This document shows, piece after piece, positions 8,496 to 17,690 of a DNA stretch of 64,000 bases (the first letter of the stretch is position 1; the number at the start of each line of letters is the position of its first letter). Under the pieces are notes generated by a model that was not told the DNA's origin, ran no database searches, and saw only the letters and a program-made list of their open reading frames with translations. The stretch is taken from contig NZ_AUMF01000016.1 in the NCBI RefSeq assembly GCF_000430545.1, forward strand, positions 1-64,000, given 5' to 3'. A program made the position numbers and the translations under genes. Source of the DNA: Tenacibaculum ovolyticum DSM 18103. GTDB lineage: Bacteria > Bacteroidota > Bacteroidia > Flavobacteriales > Flavobacteriaceae.

Positions 8496-10358
8496 TTGAA
8501 TATTTTTTATAGAACATTATTGATAATAGTATGTCTTCATGGTAGTTTGTTGCTTCATTCACAAACTACCAGAAAAGATTCAATACATGATTATTTTAAG
8601 CGAGTTAAAGCTTTAATTGATGAAACAAATAAATTAAAAAAGGAAGAATTACCTGATAAGGTACTCTTAAATAAGGTAGAAAGCACAGAAGATAGAGAAA
8701 AGGTAGATGTACTCTTGGATCTTTATACATTTTATAAATACAAAAACATTAGTTATGCGAGTAAGTATAATAACGAAGCTTTAGAACTTTCTACAAAAAT
8801 AAAATATAAAAAAGGTGAATTAGAAGCAAGTTGTAACAATGCTTATCTATTGTTTGTCAACGGGGCTTTTGAAGAATCGATTAGTTTATTAAATAGAATT
8901 GACTTACCGACAAATTATGCTACTTTTCCTAATTTACATTCAGATGTTATTTGTTTAAAATCATACATTTACTCAGAAAAGGGGGAGTATGATATTGCTT
9001 TAGACGTATCTTTAAAATTATTAAGTTTAGGAGAAAAAGATAATAATGATTACGTTTTAATGAGAGCACATGGTGCATTATTTCATTATTATTTAAGAAA
9101 TGAAAATTATTCTAGAGCATTAAATCATTGTTTAAAAGGTTTAGACTATATAATTAAAATTGAAGAAGTTCAATACCTATATTTTAAAATTGATGAAATT
9201 GCTAGGCTCTTATTTAAACTAGGCGATACAGAAGAAGCTATAAAAACTTATAAATTCTATTTAAAGTTAGAAAGTGAAATGCCTCATTCAGGAGGGTATA
9301 TACAAAGTATTGTATATATGAATATGTCTGATATTTATACTTCAAATAATCAATTTAATGAAGCTCAAAATTATATATCAAAAGCTTTAAATCTAAATTA
9401 TAAAAATGATTTTAGATTTAGAATTCCAAGAGCTCTAATTTTACAAGCTAAGTTATATTTAAAAGAGAAAGATACTATAAAAGCAATAGAATTTTATGAG
9501 AAAAGTTTAAGTGCAGCAGAAGATATTAATGCTTTTGATGTAGTTCAATCGACAAGCAAAATTTTAGGAAATTTACATGAAAAAAAAGGAGATCCTTCTA
9601 AAGCTTACGAGTATATAGCGTTGCATAACTCTATTAAAGATTCACTTTTCACAAATGAAAAAGAGCAAAAAATTGTTATTCTAGAAGCAAAAAGAAAGTT
9701 AAAAGAGATTACACAAAAACAAAAAATTTTGGCACTTGAAAACAAAGCTCAAAAAGCTAAAATCCAAACGATAATAAGCATTTTATTAGGAATATTTATT
9801 TTAAGTTTAATAGTAGTTTTTGCATATTTAAAAGTAAAAGGTAAAAATAAATTATTGTATATAAGAACAGTTGAGTTAGCAAAAATTCAATTAGAAATGC
9901 GTGATAAAATTGCAAAATTAGAAAGTAAATATTGTTTACAAGAGGTTAATCAGTCAGAGCAATTTTTAACAAAATCAAGTACAAATAATGTAATAGATGA
10001 CAATGTAAAAGCAATTATATTGAATAAATTAAATAAACTAGAAAAAGAATTATTTTTTATTGATCAAAATTGTACACTTAGAAATATTGCAGCGGAATTA
10101 AAAACAAACCCAAAGTATTTATCGCAGGTAATTAATCAAGAAAAAAAATCTAATTATAGTAATTACATAAATGAGTTAAGAATAAACTATTTATTAACGA
10201 AGTTACTTAAAGAAAAAGATTTTAGAGAAAGCAAATTAAGCTATATAGCGGTATCTATAGGTTATAATAATTTGAATACGTTTAATGCAGCTTTTAAGAA
10301 AAGACAAGGGATATTGCCATCTTATTTTATTAGAGAACTGATACAAGAAACTACTTAG
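8496..10358 (+). CDS. TPR membrane sensor with C-terminal AraC-type HTH
   Basis: The frame opens with TTG directly after a stop (8487-8489), and no ATG follows until well past the signal-like segment NIFYRTLLIIVCLHGSLLL, so a TTG start is likely. Residues about 60-400 form tetratricopeptide-like helical repeats expected in the periplasm. One membrane helix lies near 425-447 (IISILLGIFILSLIVVFAYL), and a short coiled segment leads to an AraC-type DNA-binding domain at about 540-615. This layout is common in Bacteroidota regulators controlling polysaccharide genes. It ends the GH92/peptidase cluster and probably regulates it; the ligand is unknown. Confidence 0.8.
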   Translation: MNIFYRTLLIIVCLHGSLLLHSQTTRKDSIHDYFKRVKALIDETNKLKKEELPDKVLLNKVESTEDREKVDVLLDLYTFYKYKNISYASKYNNEALELSTKIKYKKGELEASCNNAYLLFVNGAFEESISLLNRIDLPTNYATFPNLHSDVICLKSYIYSEKGEYDIALDVSLKLLSLGEKDNNDYVLMRAHGALFHYYLRNENYSRALNHCLKGLDYIIKIEEVQYLYFKIDEIARLLFKLGDTEEAIKTYKFYLKLESEMPHSGGYIQSIVYMNMSDIYTSNNQFNEAQNYISKALNLNYKNDFRFRIPRALILQAKLYLKEKDTIKAIEFYEKSLSAAEDINAFDVVQSTSKILGNLHEKKGDPSKAYEYIALHNSIKDSLFTNEKEQKIVILEAKRKLKEITQKQKILALENKAQKAKIQTIISILLGIFILSLIVVFAYLKVKGKNKLLYIRTVELAKIQLEMRDKIAKLESKYCLQEVNQSEQFLTKSSTNNVIDDNVKAIILNKLNKLEKELFFIDQNCTLRNIAAELKTNPKYLSQVINQEKKSNYSNYINELRINYLLTKLLKEKDFRESKLSYIAVSIGYNNLNTFNAAFKKRQGILPSYFIRELIQETT

Positions 10359-10640
10359 TTTTCTAAAATAAAGAGGTTGTAACTACCTATAATTTTTTAC
10401 TTAATTTTATACTTGTCTGACTACTTTTTTTAGATTGTAGAGTCGGTAATATATTTATTATGATAAAAAATAACGTATTTCTACATATAAAAACACAAAA
10501 AATAAGTCTTAAACGCTAAGATTATTGGGTTGTTTAGGAGGAGAAATAGTTTTTTTTAAAAAAAAAGTAAAATAAATTAGGATATTAACTTTTTATAATT
10601 GAATATTTGCAGACACGAAGTTCAATAACTTATTGACAAT
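10359..10640. other. Intergenic stretch before metY riboswitch
   Basis: AT-rich spacer with poly-A/poly-T runs near 10550-10570. A degenerate minus-7-like TATTTG at about 10605 may drive the riboswitch transcript. The corresponding place before metH also has TATTTGCA. No gene seen. Confidence 0.45.
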
Positions 10641-10761
10641 GTTATCAAGAAAGGTGGAGGGATTAGACCCTGTGAAGCCTTAGCAACCCTTTGTTTTAGA
10701 CAAAGTAGGTGCTAAATTCTACTTAATTTTAGATTCATTTATCTAAAATTGGATAGATAAC
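10641..10761 (+). promoter_or_regulatory. SAM-I (S-box) riboswitch controlling metY
   Basis: The aptamer has the conserved S-box core: GTTATCAAGAAAGGTGGAGG, then GATTAGACCC, GAAGCCTTAGCAACC and AGGTGCTAAATTC. P1 is GTTATC (10641-10646) with GATAAC (10756-10761). Downstream, a 9-bp hairpin lies at 10767-10790. TCTTTATAAC (10796-10805) can pair with GTTATCAAGA (10641-10650) with one mismatch, an alternative to P1. No T-run follows the hairpin, so the expression mechanism is unclear. Expected role: binding SAM turns off metY and probably the genes behind it. Confidence 0.93.
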
Positions 10762-10885
10762 TCAAAAGTAATTACTCATCTGTAATTACTAAAATTCTTT
10801 ATAACATTTTTCTAGTAAGTACATTCATTTTATGGATGCATTTGGCTTTTGTTTTAATTTTTTATTAACTCAAAAAACAAGAAAA

Positions 10886-12160
10886 ATGAGTACACAAAAA
10901 TTTGCAACCAATGCGTTGCACGCAGGACATGATGTAAAACAAACAGGAGGTACAAGAGCAGTTCCTATTTATCAAACAACATCATATGTTTTTAATGATT
11001 CAGATCATGCAGCAGACCTTTTTTCATTAAAAGAACTTGGATTTATTTATACACGTTTAAATAATCCAACAAACCAAGTTTTACAAGAACGTTTAGCAGC
11101 TATAGAAGGTGGTATCGGAGCTGTCGTTTTTGCTTCAGGAACATCAGCAATTTCAACAGGACTATTAACATTGTTAAAAGCAGGTGATCACATTGTAGCT
11201 TCTAGTAGCTTATATGGTGGAACATACAATTTATTAAGCGTTACATTACCTAGATTAGGTATTACAACAACTTTTGTTGATGCTTCAAACCCAGATAATT
11301 TTGCTTCAGCTGTGCAAGATAATACCAGAGCTTTCTTTGTAGAATCGTTAGGAAATCCAAAATTAGATGTATTAGATTTAGAAGCTATTTCGATACATTC
11401 AAAAGCAGCCAAGGTTCCTTTTATTGTAGATAACACAGTGGCAACTCCTGCATTATTAAATCCAATTAAACACGGAGCTGATATTGTAATTCACTCATTA
11501 ACAAAATATATTGGAGGTCAAGGTACTTCTTTAGGTGGTGCAATTATTGATGCTGGAACTTTTAATTGGGCAAATGGTAATTTTCCTGAATTTACTGAAC
11601 CTTCAGCGGGTTACCATGGTTTAGTATATCATGAGGCTTTAGGAGCAGCCTCTTATACTTTTAAATTAATTTTAGAAGGATTACGAGATTTTGGAGGAGC
11701 ATTAAGTCCAACAAACGCGTTTAACATTATTCAAGGATTAGAAACATTAGAAGTTAGAATTAAAAAGCATAGTGAAAACGCATTAACTTTAGCTAAATGG
11801 TTAGAAGAGCAAGATAAAGTAGTTTGGGTTAATTATCCTGGTTTAGAGAGTAGTAAATACAAGAAATTAGCTGATAAATATTTACCAAATGGGCAAAGTG
11901 GTATTGTAACTTTTGGAGTAGAAGGAGGTTATGAGGCAGCAAAAACAATAGCTGATACAACTAAACTATTTTCATTATTGGCTAATATAGGTGATACTAA
12001 ATCTTTAATTATTCACCCAGCAAGTACAACTCATCAACAGTTAAGTAATGAAGCACAAGCAAGTGCTGGAGTTTCGCAAGATTTAATAAGATTATCTGTA
12101 GGGCTTGAAAATATTGAAGATTTAAAAGCTGACTTAAAAGAATCATTTTCTAAAATATAA
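10886..12160 (+). CDS. metY: O-acetylhomoserine sulfhydrylase (MetY)
   Basis: PLP-dependent enzyme of the Cys/Met metabolism family that makes homocysteine from O-acetylhomoserine and sulfide. ATG 10886 begins MSTQKFATNALHAGHD; an in-frame ATG at 10832 would add 18 non-conserved residues and is rejected. Diagnostic parts: QTTSYVF, the FASGTSAIS loop and the PLP lysine in VIHSLTKYIGGQG. The insert EFTEPSAGYHG is typical of MetY rather than MetB/MetZ. Its 424 residues match the family. It follows a SAM riboswitch by 125 bases and precedes the gene that makes its substrate. Confidence 0.93.
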   Translation: MSTQKFATNALHAGHDVKQTGGTRAVPIYQTTSYVFNDSDHAADLFSLKELGFIYTRLNNPTNQVLQERLAAIEGGIGAVVFASGTSAISTGLLTLLKAGDHIVASSSLYGGTYNLLSVTLPRLGITTTFVDASNPDNFASAVQDNTRAFFVESLGNPKLDVLDLEAISIHSKAAKVPFIVDNTVATPALLNPIKHGADIVIHSLTKYIGGQGTSLGGAIIDAGTFNWANGNFPEFTEPSAGYHGLVYHEALGAASYTFKLILEGLRDFGGALSPTNAFNIIQGLETLEVRIKKHSENALTLAKWLEEQDKVVWVNYPGLESSKYKKLADKYLPNGQSGIVTFGVEGGYEAAKTIADTTKLFSLLANIGDTKSLIIHPASTTHQQLSNEAQASAGVSQDLIRLSVGLENIEDLKADLKESFSKI

Positions 12161-12258
12161 AAAGATAATAGTCTAAGACCGAATGTTTTTGAGTTTTTTG
12201 AAATGAGAAAATAATTCTATGTAAATCGTTCGGTTTTAAATATTAAAAAAATAACAAA

Positions 12259-15200
12259 TTGAGAGATAATCTACCTTATATAAATATTCTTAAGTTTAGT
12301 ACTGAAAGCAATGCTTTTTTTGATGAAATTCCGTTAAGCTATGAAGTTTTTGGAAGAGAATTAGGTACTGCCCCTGTAATATTAATTAATCACGCATTAA
12401 CAGGTAACAGTGATGTTGCCGGTGAACATGGTTGGTGGAAAGACCTAGTTGGGCAAGAAAAAGTAATAAATACTGAAGCATACACTGTTTTATCTTTTAA
12501 TATTCCTGGAAATGGGTATGATGGTTTTTTAATTGATGAGTATAAAAAATTTGTTGCTCGTGATATTGCAAGATTATTTTTATTAGGAATTAAAGAACTT
12601 AAAATAAATAAATTATTTGCTTTAATTGGAGGTTCTTTAGGAGGAGGAATTGCCTGGGAAATGGTTGTGTTGCAACCACAAATTACTGAACATTTTATTC
12701 CGATTGCTACCGATTGGAAATCTACTGATTGGTTGATTGCAAATTGCCAAATACAAGAACAGTTTTTAACAAATTCGAGTAAACCTGTTCATGATGCTCG
12801 TATGCATGCAATGTTATGCTATCGTACACCAACTTCTTTTAAAGAGCGTTTTAAGCGCTCAAAAAATGAAGATTTACAAGTGTTTAATGTTGAGAGTTGG
12901 TTGTTACATCATGGTGAAAAATTACAAGAGCGGTATCAATTAGCTTCTTATAAATTAATGAATCAATTGTTAAAAACGATTGATGTCACAAAAGGTAGAG
13001 TGCATCAAAAAGTATTAGAAACTATAGATGCTAATATTCATATTATAGGAGTTAATTCTGATTTGTTTTTTACAGCAGAAGAGAATAGAGAAACTTATAA
13101 ACAGTTAGCTTCCATTCATAGTAATGTAACCTATAGCGAAATTAATTCGGTACATGGTCATGATGCTTTTTTAATAGAATACGAACAATTAGAAAAAATT
13201 ATTGAACCAATATTCAATAAAAATTCAAAAAATAAAAAAATGAAAATTTTAAAATTTGGAGGGAAATCATTATCTAATGAAGGAATACAAAATGTAGTTT
13301 CTATTATTGAAGATAAAATTAATGAAGGAGAAAAAATAGCTGTTGTAGTTTCTGCTAGAGGTAATGCAACTGATGAGTTAGAAGGTTTACTAGAGAAAGC
13401 TTCAAAGGATGAGCCCTATAAAGAACATTTAGAATTATTTAGAAATTATCAAACTAAAATAACACCATTAGTTGATTTTTCTAATGAATTTTTAAGGTTA
13501 GAAGAGCTATTTGAAGGGGTTCGTTTGTTAGGTGATTACAGTGAAAAAATAAAAGATGAAGTACTTGCTCATGGTGAGTTATTATCAATAAAAGTAGTTT
13601 CAGAATTATTAAATGAAAGAAATGTAAATGGGCTCGTAACTGACGCAAGAGAGTTATTAAAAACTGATGAGAGTTTTGGTAATGCTTTGCCAATAATAGG
13701 ATTGTCAAAAGAAAATGTAATTCATCATTTTAAACAATTTAAAGAGAATACAGTAGCTATAATACCAGGCTTTATTGCCTCTAATTTGAAAGGTGAAACA
13801 ACCACACTAGGTAGAAATGGTAGTAATTATACAGCTTCATTAATTGCAAATTATTTAGATGCAGAAGAGTTACAAAATTACACACATGTAGATGGAATTT
13901 TTACAGCAAATCCTGATTTAGTTTCAGATGCTATAAAAATAGAAGAACTATCATTTTCTGAAGCAAACGAATTAGCAAACTTTGGAGCAAATATTCTACA
14001 TGCAAAAACAATTATTCCATTATTAGAAAAAAACATTAACCTACGTATTTTAAATACATTTAATCCAAAAGATAATGGAACTTTAATTACAGCTAAATCT
14101 ACATCTAAAGGAATAAAATCACTTTCTGTTTTAGATAAAGTAGCGTTATTAAATTTTGAAGGAAGAGGTTTATTAGGAAAAGTAGGTGTCGATGCACGTA
14201 TATTTAGAGCCTTAAGTAATGCTGGAATTAGTGTAAGTATAATTTCACAAGGTTCATCAGAGCGAGGTATTGGTTTGGTAATTGATAAAGATAAAGCAGA
14301 AGAAGCTGTTAAAGTTTTAGAGCAAGAATTTGAAAATGATTTATATACAAAAGATGTAAATCAGATTTCAATTGTAGATGATGTATCAGTAATTTCTATA
14401 ATAGGGCAAGATTTAAGTGAATTTCACCACCCTTATAATTCTTTAATAAAGAACCAAATTGTGCCTTTATTATTTAATAATACTATTTCAGGTAAAAATG
14501 TAAGTATTGTTGTTAAAAAAGATGAATTACATAAAGCACTTAATGTAATTCATGGTCAAGTTTTTGGAATAGCAAAAAAAATAAACATAGCAGTTTTTGG
14601 AAAAGGCTTAGTTGGTGGTACTTTAATAAATCAGATAATAGAAAGCTCTAAATCGGTTTTAGAACGACGAAAAATTCAATTAAATATCTTTGCGATAGCA
14701 AACTCTAAAAAAGTATTGCTAAATAAAAATGGAGTTGCTGAAAATTGGGAACAAAACTTAGAGGAAAGCGCTAATGATAGTTCAATAGTAAATTCGATTA
14801 TAGCATATTCAAAAAAGCATCATTTAGAAAATTTAATTGCAGTAGATAATACAGCAAGTAGTGATTTTATAAAAAATTACATTCCTTTAGTTGAAGCAGG
14901 TTTTGATTTGGTTTCTTCAAATAAAATAGCAAATACAGTTTCGCATTCATTTTATAAAGAATTAAGAACATCATTAGATAAAAACAACAAATCATATTTA
15001 TATGAAACAAATGTTGGTGCTGGCTTACCATTAATTGATACAATAAAATTATTACATGATTCAGGAGAAAACATAACTCGTATTAGAGGTGTATTTTCAG
15101 GATCGTTAAGTTACTTATTTAATAAGTTTTCTTCTGAAGAAATACCATTTTCAACAGTATTACAAGAGGCAATAGATAGTGGATTTACTGAGCCAGATCC

Positions 15201-15657
15201 TCGTGAAGATTTATGCGGGAATGATGTAGCAAGAAAATTATTAATTTTAGCTAGAGAGTTAGATTTAGAAAATGAGTTTGAAGATATTTCTATTGAAAAT
15301 TTAATTCCAAATGAATTTAGAGATATTACTTCAAAAGAATTTTTAGCGAATTTAGATAAATTAAATTCTCATTTTCAAAATGAAAAAGAACTTCAAAAAG
15401 AAAACCATGTGTTGCGATATATTGGAGACTTGCATGGAGATTTACAGCAAAGTAAAGGAAAATTAGATGTTAAATTAGTTTCTGTGCCGGTAGTTTCACC
15501 TTTAGGAAGTTTAAAAGGTTCGGATGCTATTTTTGAAATATTTACAGAATCATATGGTGAGCAACCTATTGTAATTCAGGGAGCAGGAGCAGGAGCAAAA
15601 GTAACAGCAAGAGGTGTTTTTGGAGATATATTACGATTAGCAAAAAATAATAATTAG
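12259..15657 (+). CDS. MetX-ThrA fusion: homoserine O-acetyltransferase + aspartokinase + homoserine dehydrogenase
   Basis: One uninterrupted 1132-residue frame starting at TTG 12259; no earlier or nearby ATG exists and the MetX fold begins at once. Residues 1-327 are an alpha/beta-hydrolase MetX: INHALTGN oxyanion loop, nucleophile S126 in GGSLGG, D268 in NSDLFF, H301 in GHDAFL. M328 begins the ThrA-like part: aspartokinase (KFGGKSLSN, where most family members have KFGGTS), two ACT-like regions near 610-770, then homoserine dehydrogenase (AVFGKGLVGG, SSNKIANT, GFTEPDPREDLCGNDVARK). The fused protein would make O-acetylhomoserine from aspartate semialdehyde and also phosphorylate aspartate, directly feeding MetY and MetZ on either side. 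ATG 13240 could also start ThrA alone. Confidence 0.9.
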   Translation: MRDNLPYINILKFSTESNAFFDEIPLSYEVFGRELGTAPVILINHALTGNSDVAGEHGWWKDLVGQEKVINTEAYTVLSFNIPGNGYDGFLIDEYKKFVARDIARLFLLGIKELKINKLFALIGGSLGGGIAWEMVVLQPQITEHFIPIATDWKSTDWLIANCQIQEQFLTNSSKPVHDARMHAMLCYRTPTSFKERFKRSKNEDLQVFNVESWLLHHGEKLQERYQLASYKLMNQLLKTIDVTKGRVHQKVLETIDANIHIIGVNSDLFFTAEENRETYKQLASIHSNVTYSEINSVHGHDAFLIEYEQLEKIIEPIFNKNSKNKKMKILKFGGKSLSNEGIQNVVSIIEDKINEGEKIAVVVSARGNATDELEGLLEKASKDEPYKEHLELFRNYQTKITPLVDFSNEFLRLEELFEGVRLLGDYSEKIKDEVLAHGELLSIKVVSELLNERNVNGLVTDARELLKTDESFGNALPIIGLSKENVIHHFKQFKENTVAIIPGFIASNLKGETTTLGRNGSNYTASLIANYLDAEELQNYTHVDGIFTANPDLVSDAIKIEELSFSEANELANFGANILHAKTIIPLLEKNINLRILNTFNPKDNGTLITAKSTSKGIKSLSVLDKVALLNFEGRGLLGKVGVDARIFRALSNAGISVSIISQGSSERGIGLVIDKDKAEEAVKVLEQEFENDLYTKDVNQISIVDDVSVISIIGQDLSEFHHPYNSLIKNQIVPLLFNNTISGKNVSIVVKKDELHKALNVIHGQVFGIAKKINIAVFGKGLVGGTLINQIIESSKSVLERRKIQLNIFAIANSKKVLLNKNGVAENWEQNLEESANDSSIVNSIIAYSKKHHLENLIAVDNTASSDFIKNYIPLVEAGFDLVSSNKIANTVSHSFYKELRTSLDKNNKSYLYETNVGAGLPLIDTIKLLHDSGENITRIRGVFSGSLSYLFNKFSSEEIPFSTVLQEAIDSGFTEPDPREDLCGNDVARKLLILARELDLENEFEDISIENLIPNEFRDITSKEFLANLDKLNSHFQNEKELQKENHVLRYIGDLHGDLQQSKGKLDVKLVSVPVVSPLGSLKGSDAIFEIFTESYGEQPIVIQGAGAGAKVTARGVFGDILRLAKNNN

Positions 15658-15718
15658 GCATTAATGTCATAAAAATATAAGAGGTATTGCATAAGTAGTA
15701 CCAGTAAAAATAATAAAT

Positions 15719-16885
15719 ATGAGTAAGAATTTTGAAACACAAGCGATAAGAACACAAACAGAACGTTCACAATTTTCAGAGCATTCAACACCATTATATT
15801 TAACATCTAGTTTTGTTTTTGATGATGCAGAAGATATGAGAGCATCATTTGCAGAAGAAAAAGAGAAAAACTTATATAGTAGATTCTCAAATCCTAATAC
15901 TACAGAATTTGTTGATAAAATAGTTGCTATGGAAGGTGCTGAAGCTGGTTATGCTTTCGCAACAGGTATGGCAGCTGTGTTTTCTACATTTGGAGCATTG
16001 TTAAATGCAGGAGATCATATTGTTTCATGTCGTTCAGTTTTTGGATCTACTCATAGTTTATTTACCAAATATTTACCAAAGTGGAATATTGAAACTAGTT
16101 ATTTTAATATTACTGAAGTAGATACAATTGAGAGTTTAATTAAACCAAATACTAAAATTTTATATGCTGAAACTCCAACAAATCCAGCTGTAGATATTAT
16201 TGATTTAGAATTGTTAGGTGAGATAGCAAAAAAGCATGGTTTGTTATTGGTTATAGATAATTGTTTTGCTACTCCGTACCTACAAAATCCTATTAAGTTT
16301 GGAGCTGATTTAGTTTTGCATTCAGCAACTAAGTTAATTGATGGACAAGGAAGAGTTTTAGGAGGTGTAGCTGTTGGACGTAAAGATTTAATAAAAGAAA
16401 TTTATTTATTTTCAAGAAATACAGGGCCAGCAATGTCTCCTTTTAATGCATGGGTTTTATCAAAAAGTTTAGAAACATTAAGTATTCGAGTAGATAGGCA
16501 TTGTGAAAATGCTTTAAAAGTAGCCAACTTTTTAGAAGAACATCCGAAGGTAAATTTAGTAAAATACCCTTTTTTAAAATCGCATCCTCAATATGAAATA
16601 GCAAAAAAGCAAATGAAATTAGGTGGTAACGTTGTTGCTTTTGAAATTAAAGGAGGTATTACTGCGGGAAGAAATTTCTTAAACGCAATTAAAATGTGCT
16701 CATTGTCTGCAAACTTAGGTGATACAAGAACAATTGTAACGCACCCAGCATCTACAACACACAGTAAATTAAGTATTGAAGATCGATTAGAAGTGAGAAT
16801 TACAGATGGGTTAGTAAGATGCTCTATCGGTTTAGAAAATGTAGTAGATATTATTAATGATTTAAAACAAGCTTTAGAGAATTAA
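15719..16885 (+). CDS. Trans-sulfuration PLP enzyme, MetZ/MetB type
   Basis: A 388-residue member of the Cys/Met metabolism PLP family, closest by motif to O-succinylhomoserine sulfhydrylase (MetZ) or cystathionine gamma-synthase. It shows STPLYLTSSFVF, YSRFSNPNT, FATGMAAV, VIDNCFATP and the PLP lysine in LVLHSATKLIDGQGR. It lies 61 bases after the metX-thrA fusion, so its likely substrate is the O-acetylhomoserine made there. This gives two candidate homocysteine- or cystathionine-forming enzymes in one operon. Motifs alone do not separate sulfide from cysteine as the sulfur donor. Confidence 0.85.
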   Translation: MSKNFETQAIRTQTERSQFSEHSTPLYLTSSFVFDDAEDMRASFAEEKEKNLYSRFSNPNTTEFVDKIVAMEGAEAGYAFATGMAAVFSTFGALLNAGDHIVSCRSVFGSTHSLFTKYLPKWNIETSYFNITEVDTIESLIKPNTKILYAETPTNPAVDIIDLELLGEIAKKHGLLLVIDNCFATPYLQNPIKFGADLVLHSATKLIDGQGRVLGGVAVGRKDLIKEIYLFSRNTGPAMSPFNAWVLSKSLETLSIRVDRHCENALKVANFLEEHPKVNLVKYPFLKSHPQYEIAKKQMKLGGNVVAFEIKGGITAGRNFLNAIKMCSLSANLGDTRTIVTHPASTTHSKLSIEDRLEVRITDGLVRCSIGLENVVDIINDLKQALEN

Positions 16886-16913
16886 CAATTAAATAAAAGT
16901 GTATTTTTGTAGT

Positions 16914-17321
16914 ATGCTTTCTAAAAAAACAAAATACGGCTTAAAAGCGCTAGCATTTATTGCTAGGCAAGAAAAAGGAGATAAAGTTCAAATAGCAACG
17001 ATCTCTAAGAGCGAAAATATTTCTCATAAATTTTTAGAAAGTATATTACTTACCTTAAGAAAAGCTGGGTTTTTAGGAGCTAAAAAAGGAAAAGGTGGAG
17101 GTTACTATATGTTAAAAGAACCATCAGAAATAAAAATGACAGATGTTATTAGAACCCTAGAAGGACCTATAGCAATGTTACCTTGTGTAAGTTTAAATTA
17201 CTATGAAAAGTGTAGTGATTGTCCTGATGAAGATGCATGTTCTGTTCACAAATTAATGATACAAGTTAGAGATAATACTTTAAAAGTACTTCGAAATAAT
17301 ACACTAGCTGATTTAGTTTGA
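16914..17321 (+). CDS. Rrf2-family transcriptional regulator
   Basis: ATG 16914 starts MLSKKTKYGLKALAFIAR, the standard Rrf2 N-terminus; an ATG five codons upstream (16899) is less likely. A winged HTH is followed by GKGGGYYM and a cysteine group (CVSLNYYEKCSDCPDEDAC) in the place where IscR/NsrR/RsrR proteins hold an Fe-S cluster. CymR-type Rrf2 proteins instead sense O-acetylserine through the cysteine synthase complex. Its position between methionine synthesis and sulfate reduction makes it the likely regulator of the operon starting 118 bases downstream. An operator-like site lies at 17407-17429. Confidence 0.88.
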   Translation: MLSKKTKYGLKALAFIARQEKGDKVQIATISKSENISHKFLESILLTLRKAGFLGAKKGKGGGYYMLKEPSEIKMTDVIRTLEGPIAMLPCVSLNYYEKCSDCPDEDACSVHKLMIQVRDNTLKVLRNNTLADLV

Positions 17322-17385
17322 TTCTAAATAAGGTTTTAATAAATTAATTTTTTTAATAAATGTTTTTTAATTTAAAATGAATAGA

Positions 17386-17393
17386 TACATTTG
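17386..17393 (+). promoter_or_regulatory. Minus-7 box (TAnnTTTG) of the sulfate-reduction operon
   Basis: TACATTTG is an exact match to the Bacteroidota minus-7 consensus. It would start transcription near 17400, about 39 bases before the first gene. The minus-33 element upstream is not clear (T-rich 17362-17368). Confidence 0.6.
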
Positions 17394-17406
17394 TTGAATC
17401 TTAAAA

Positions 17407-17429
17407 CCTAGTTACCCGATAGGGAATAG
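17407..17429 (+). promoter_or_regulatory. Operator-like imperfect inverted repeat
   Basis: CTA-GTTACCC-GAT-AGGGAA-TAG is an imperfect inverted repeat beginning a few bases after the predicted transcription start of the DUF2061-cysHDN operon. An Rrf2 gene lies immediately upstream, so it is a natural candidate target. No second copy was found in the window, so the assignment rests on position and symmetry only. Confidence 0.45.
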
Positions 17430-17438
17430 AATTTAAAA

Positions 17439-17690
17439 ATGATTTTAGAACAGTTAATAGAAAGAAAGAAAAATTATAAATCTGATAAAAACTCAGAAAA
17501 TCCATGGAGAAGTTTCGTTAAATCGGTTAGTTGGAGAGTAATTGGAACTATTGATACAGTTTTAATTTCTTGGTTAATAACTGGAGAACTAGCATTAGCT
17601 TTTTCTATAGGGAGTATAGAGTTGATAACAAAAATGGTTTTGTATTTCTTTCACGAGAGAATTTGGAACAAAATAAAATGGGGAAAATAA
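17439..17690 (+). CDS. DUF2061 small membrane protein
   Basis: An 83-residue protein with the DUF2061 signature: NPWRSFVKSVSWRVIGTIDT followed by two hydrophobic helices (LISWLITGELALAFSIGS) and FFHERIWNKI. DUF2061 proteins are often found beside sulfate assimilation genes. The first 20 residues are polar and charged. Its stop overlaps the cysH start by one base, suggesting coupled translation. The function is unknown; a role in sulfate or sulfite transport or membrane association of the pathway is possible but unproved. Confidence 0.85.
   Translation: MILEQLIERKKNYKSDKNSENPWRSFVKSVSWRVIGTIDTVLISWLITGELALAFSIGSIELITKMVLYFFHERIWNKIKWGK

Noticed and set aside
10832-10885. N-terminal extension of MetY or leader peptide from ATG 10832
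   Set aside because: The 18 residues are hydrophobic and not part of the MetY family. There is no stop before metY, so it is not a separate leader peptide.
15566-15757. Minus-strand Leu-rich frame over the end of metX-thrA
   Set aside because: A low-complexity shadow of the coding strand; many similar Leu-rich shadows occur opposite AT-rich genes.
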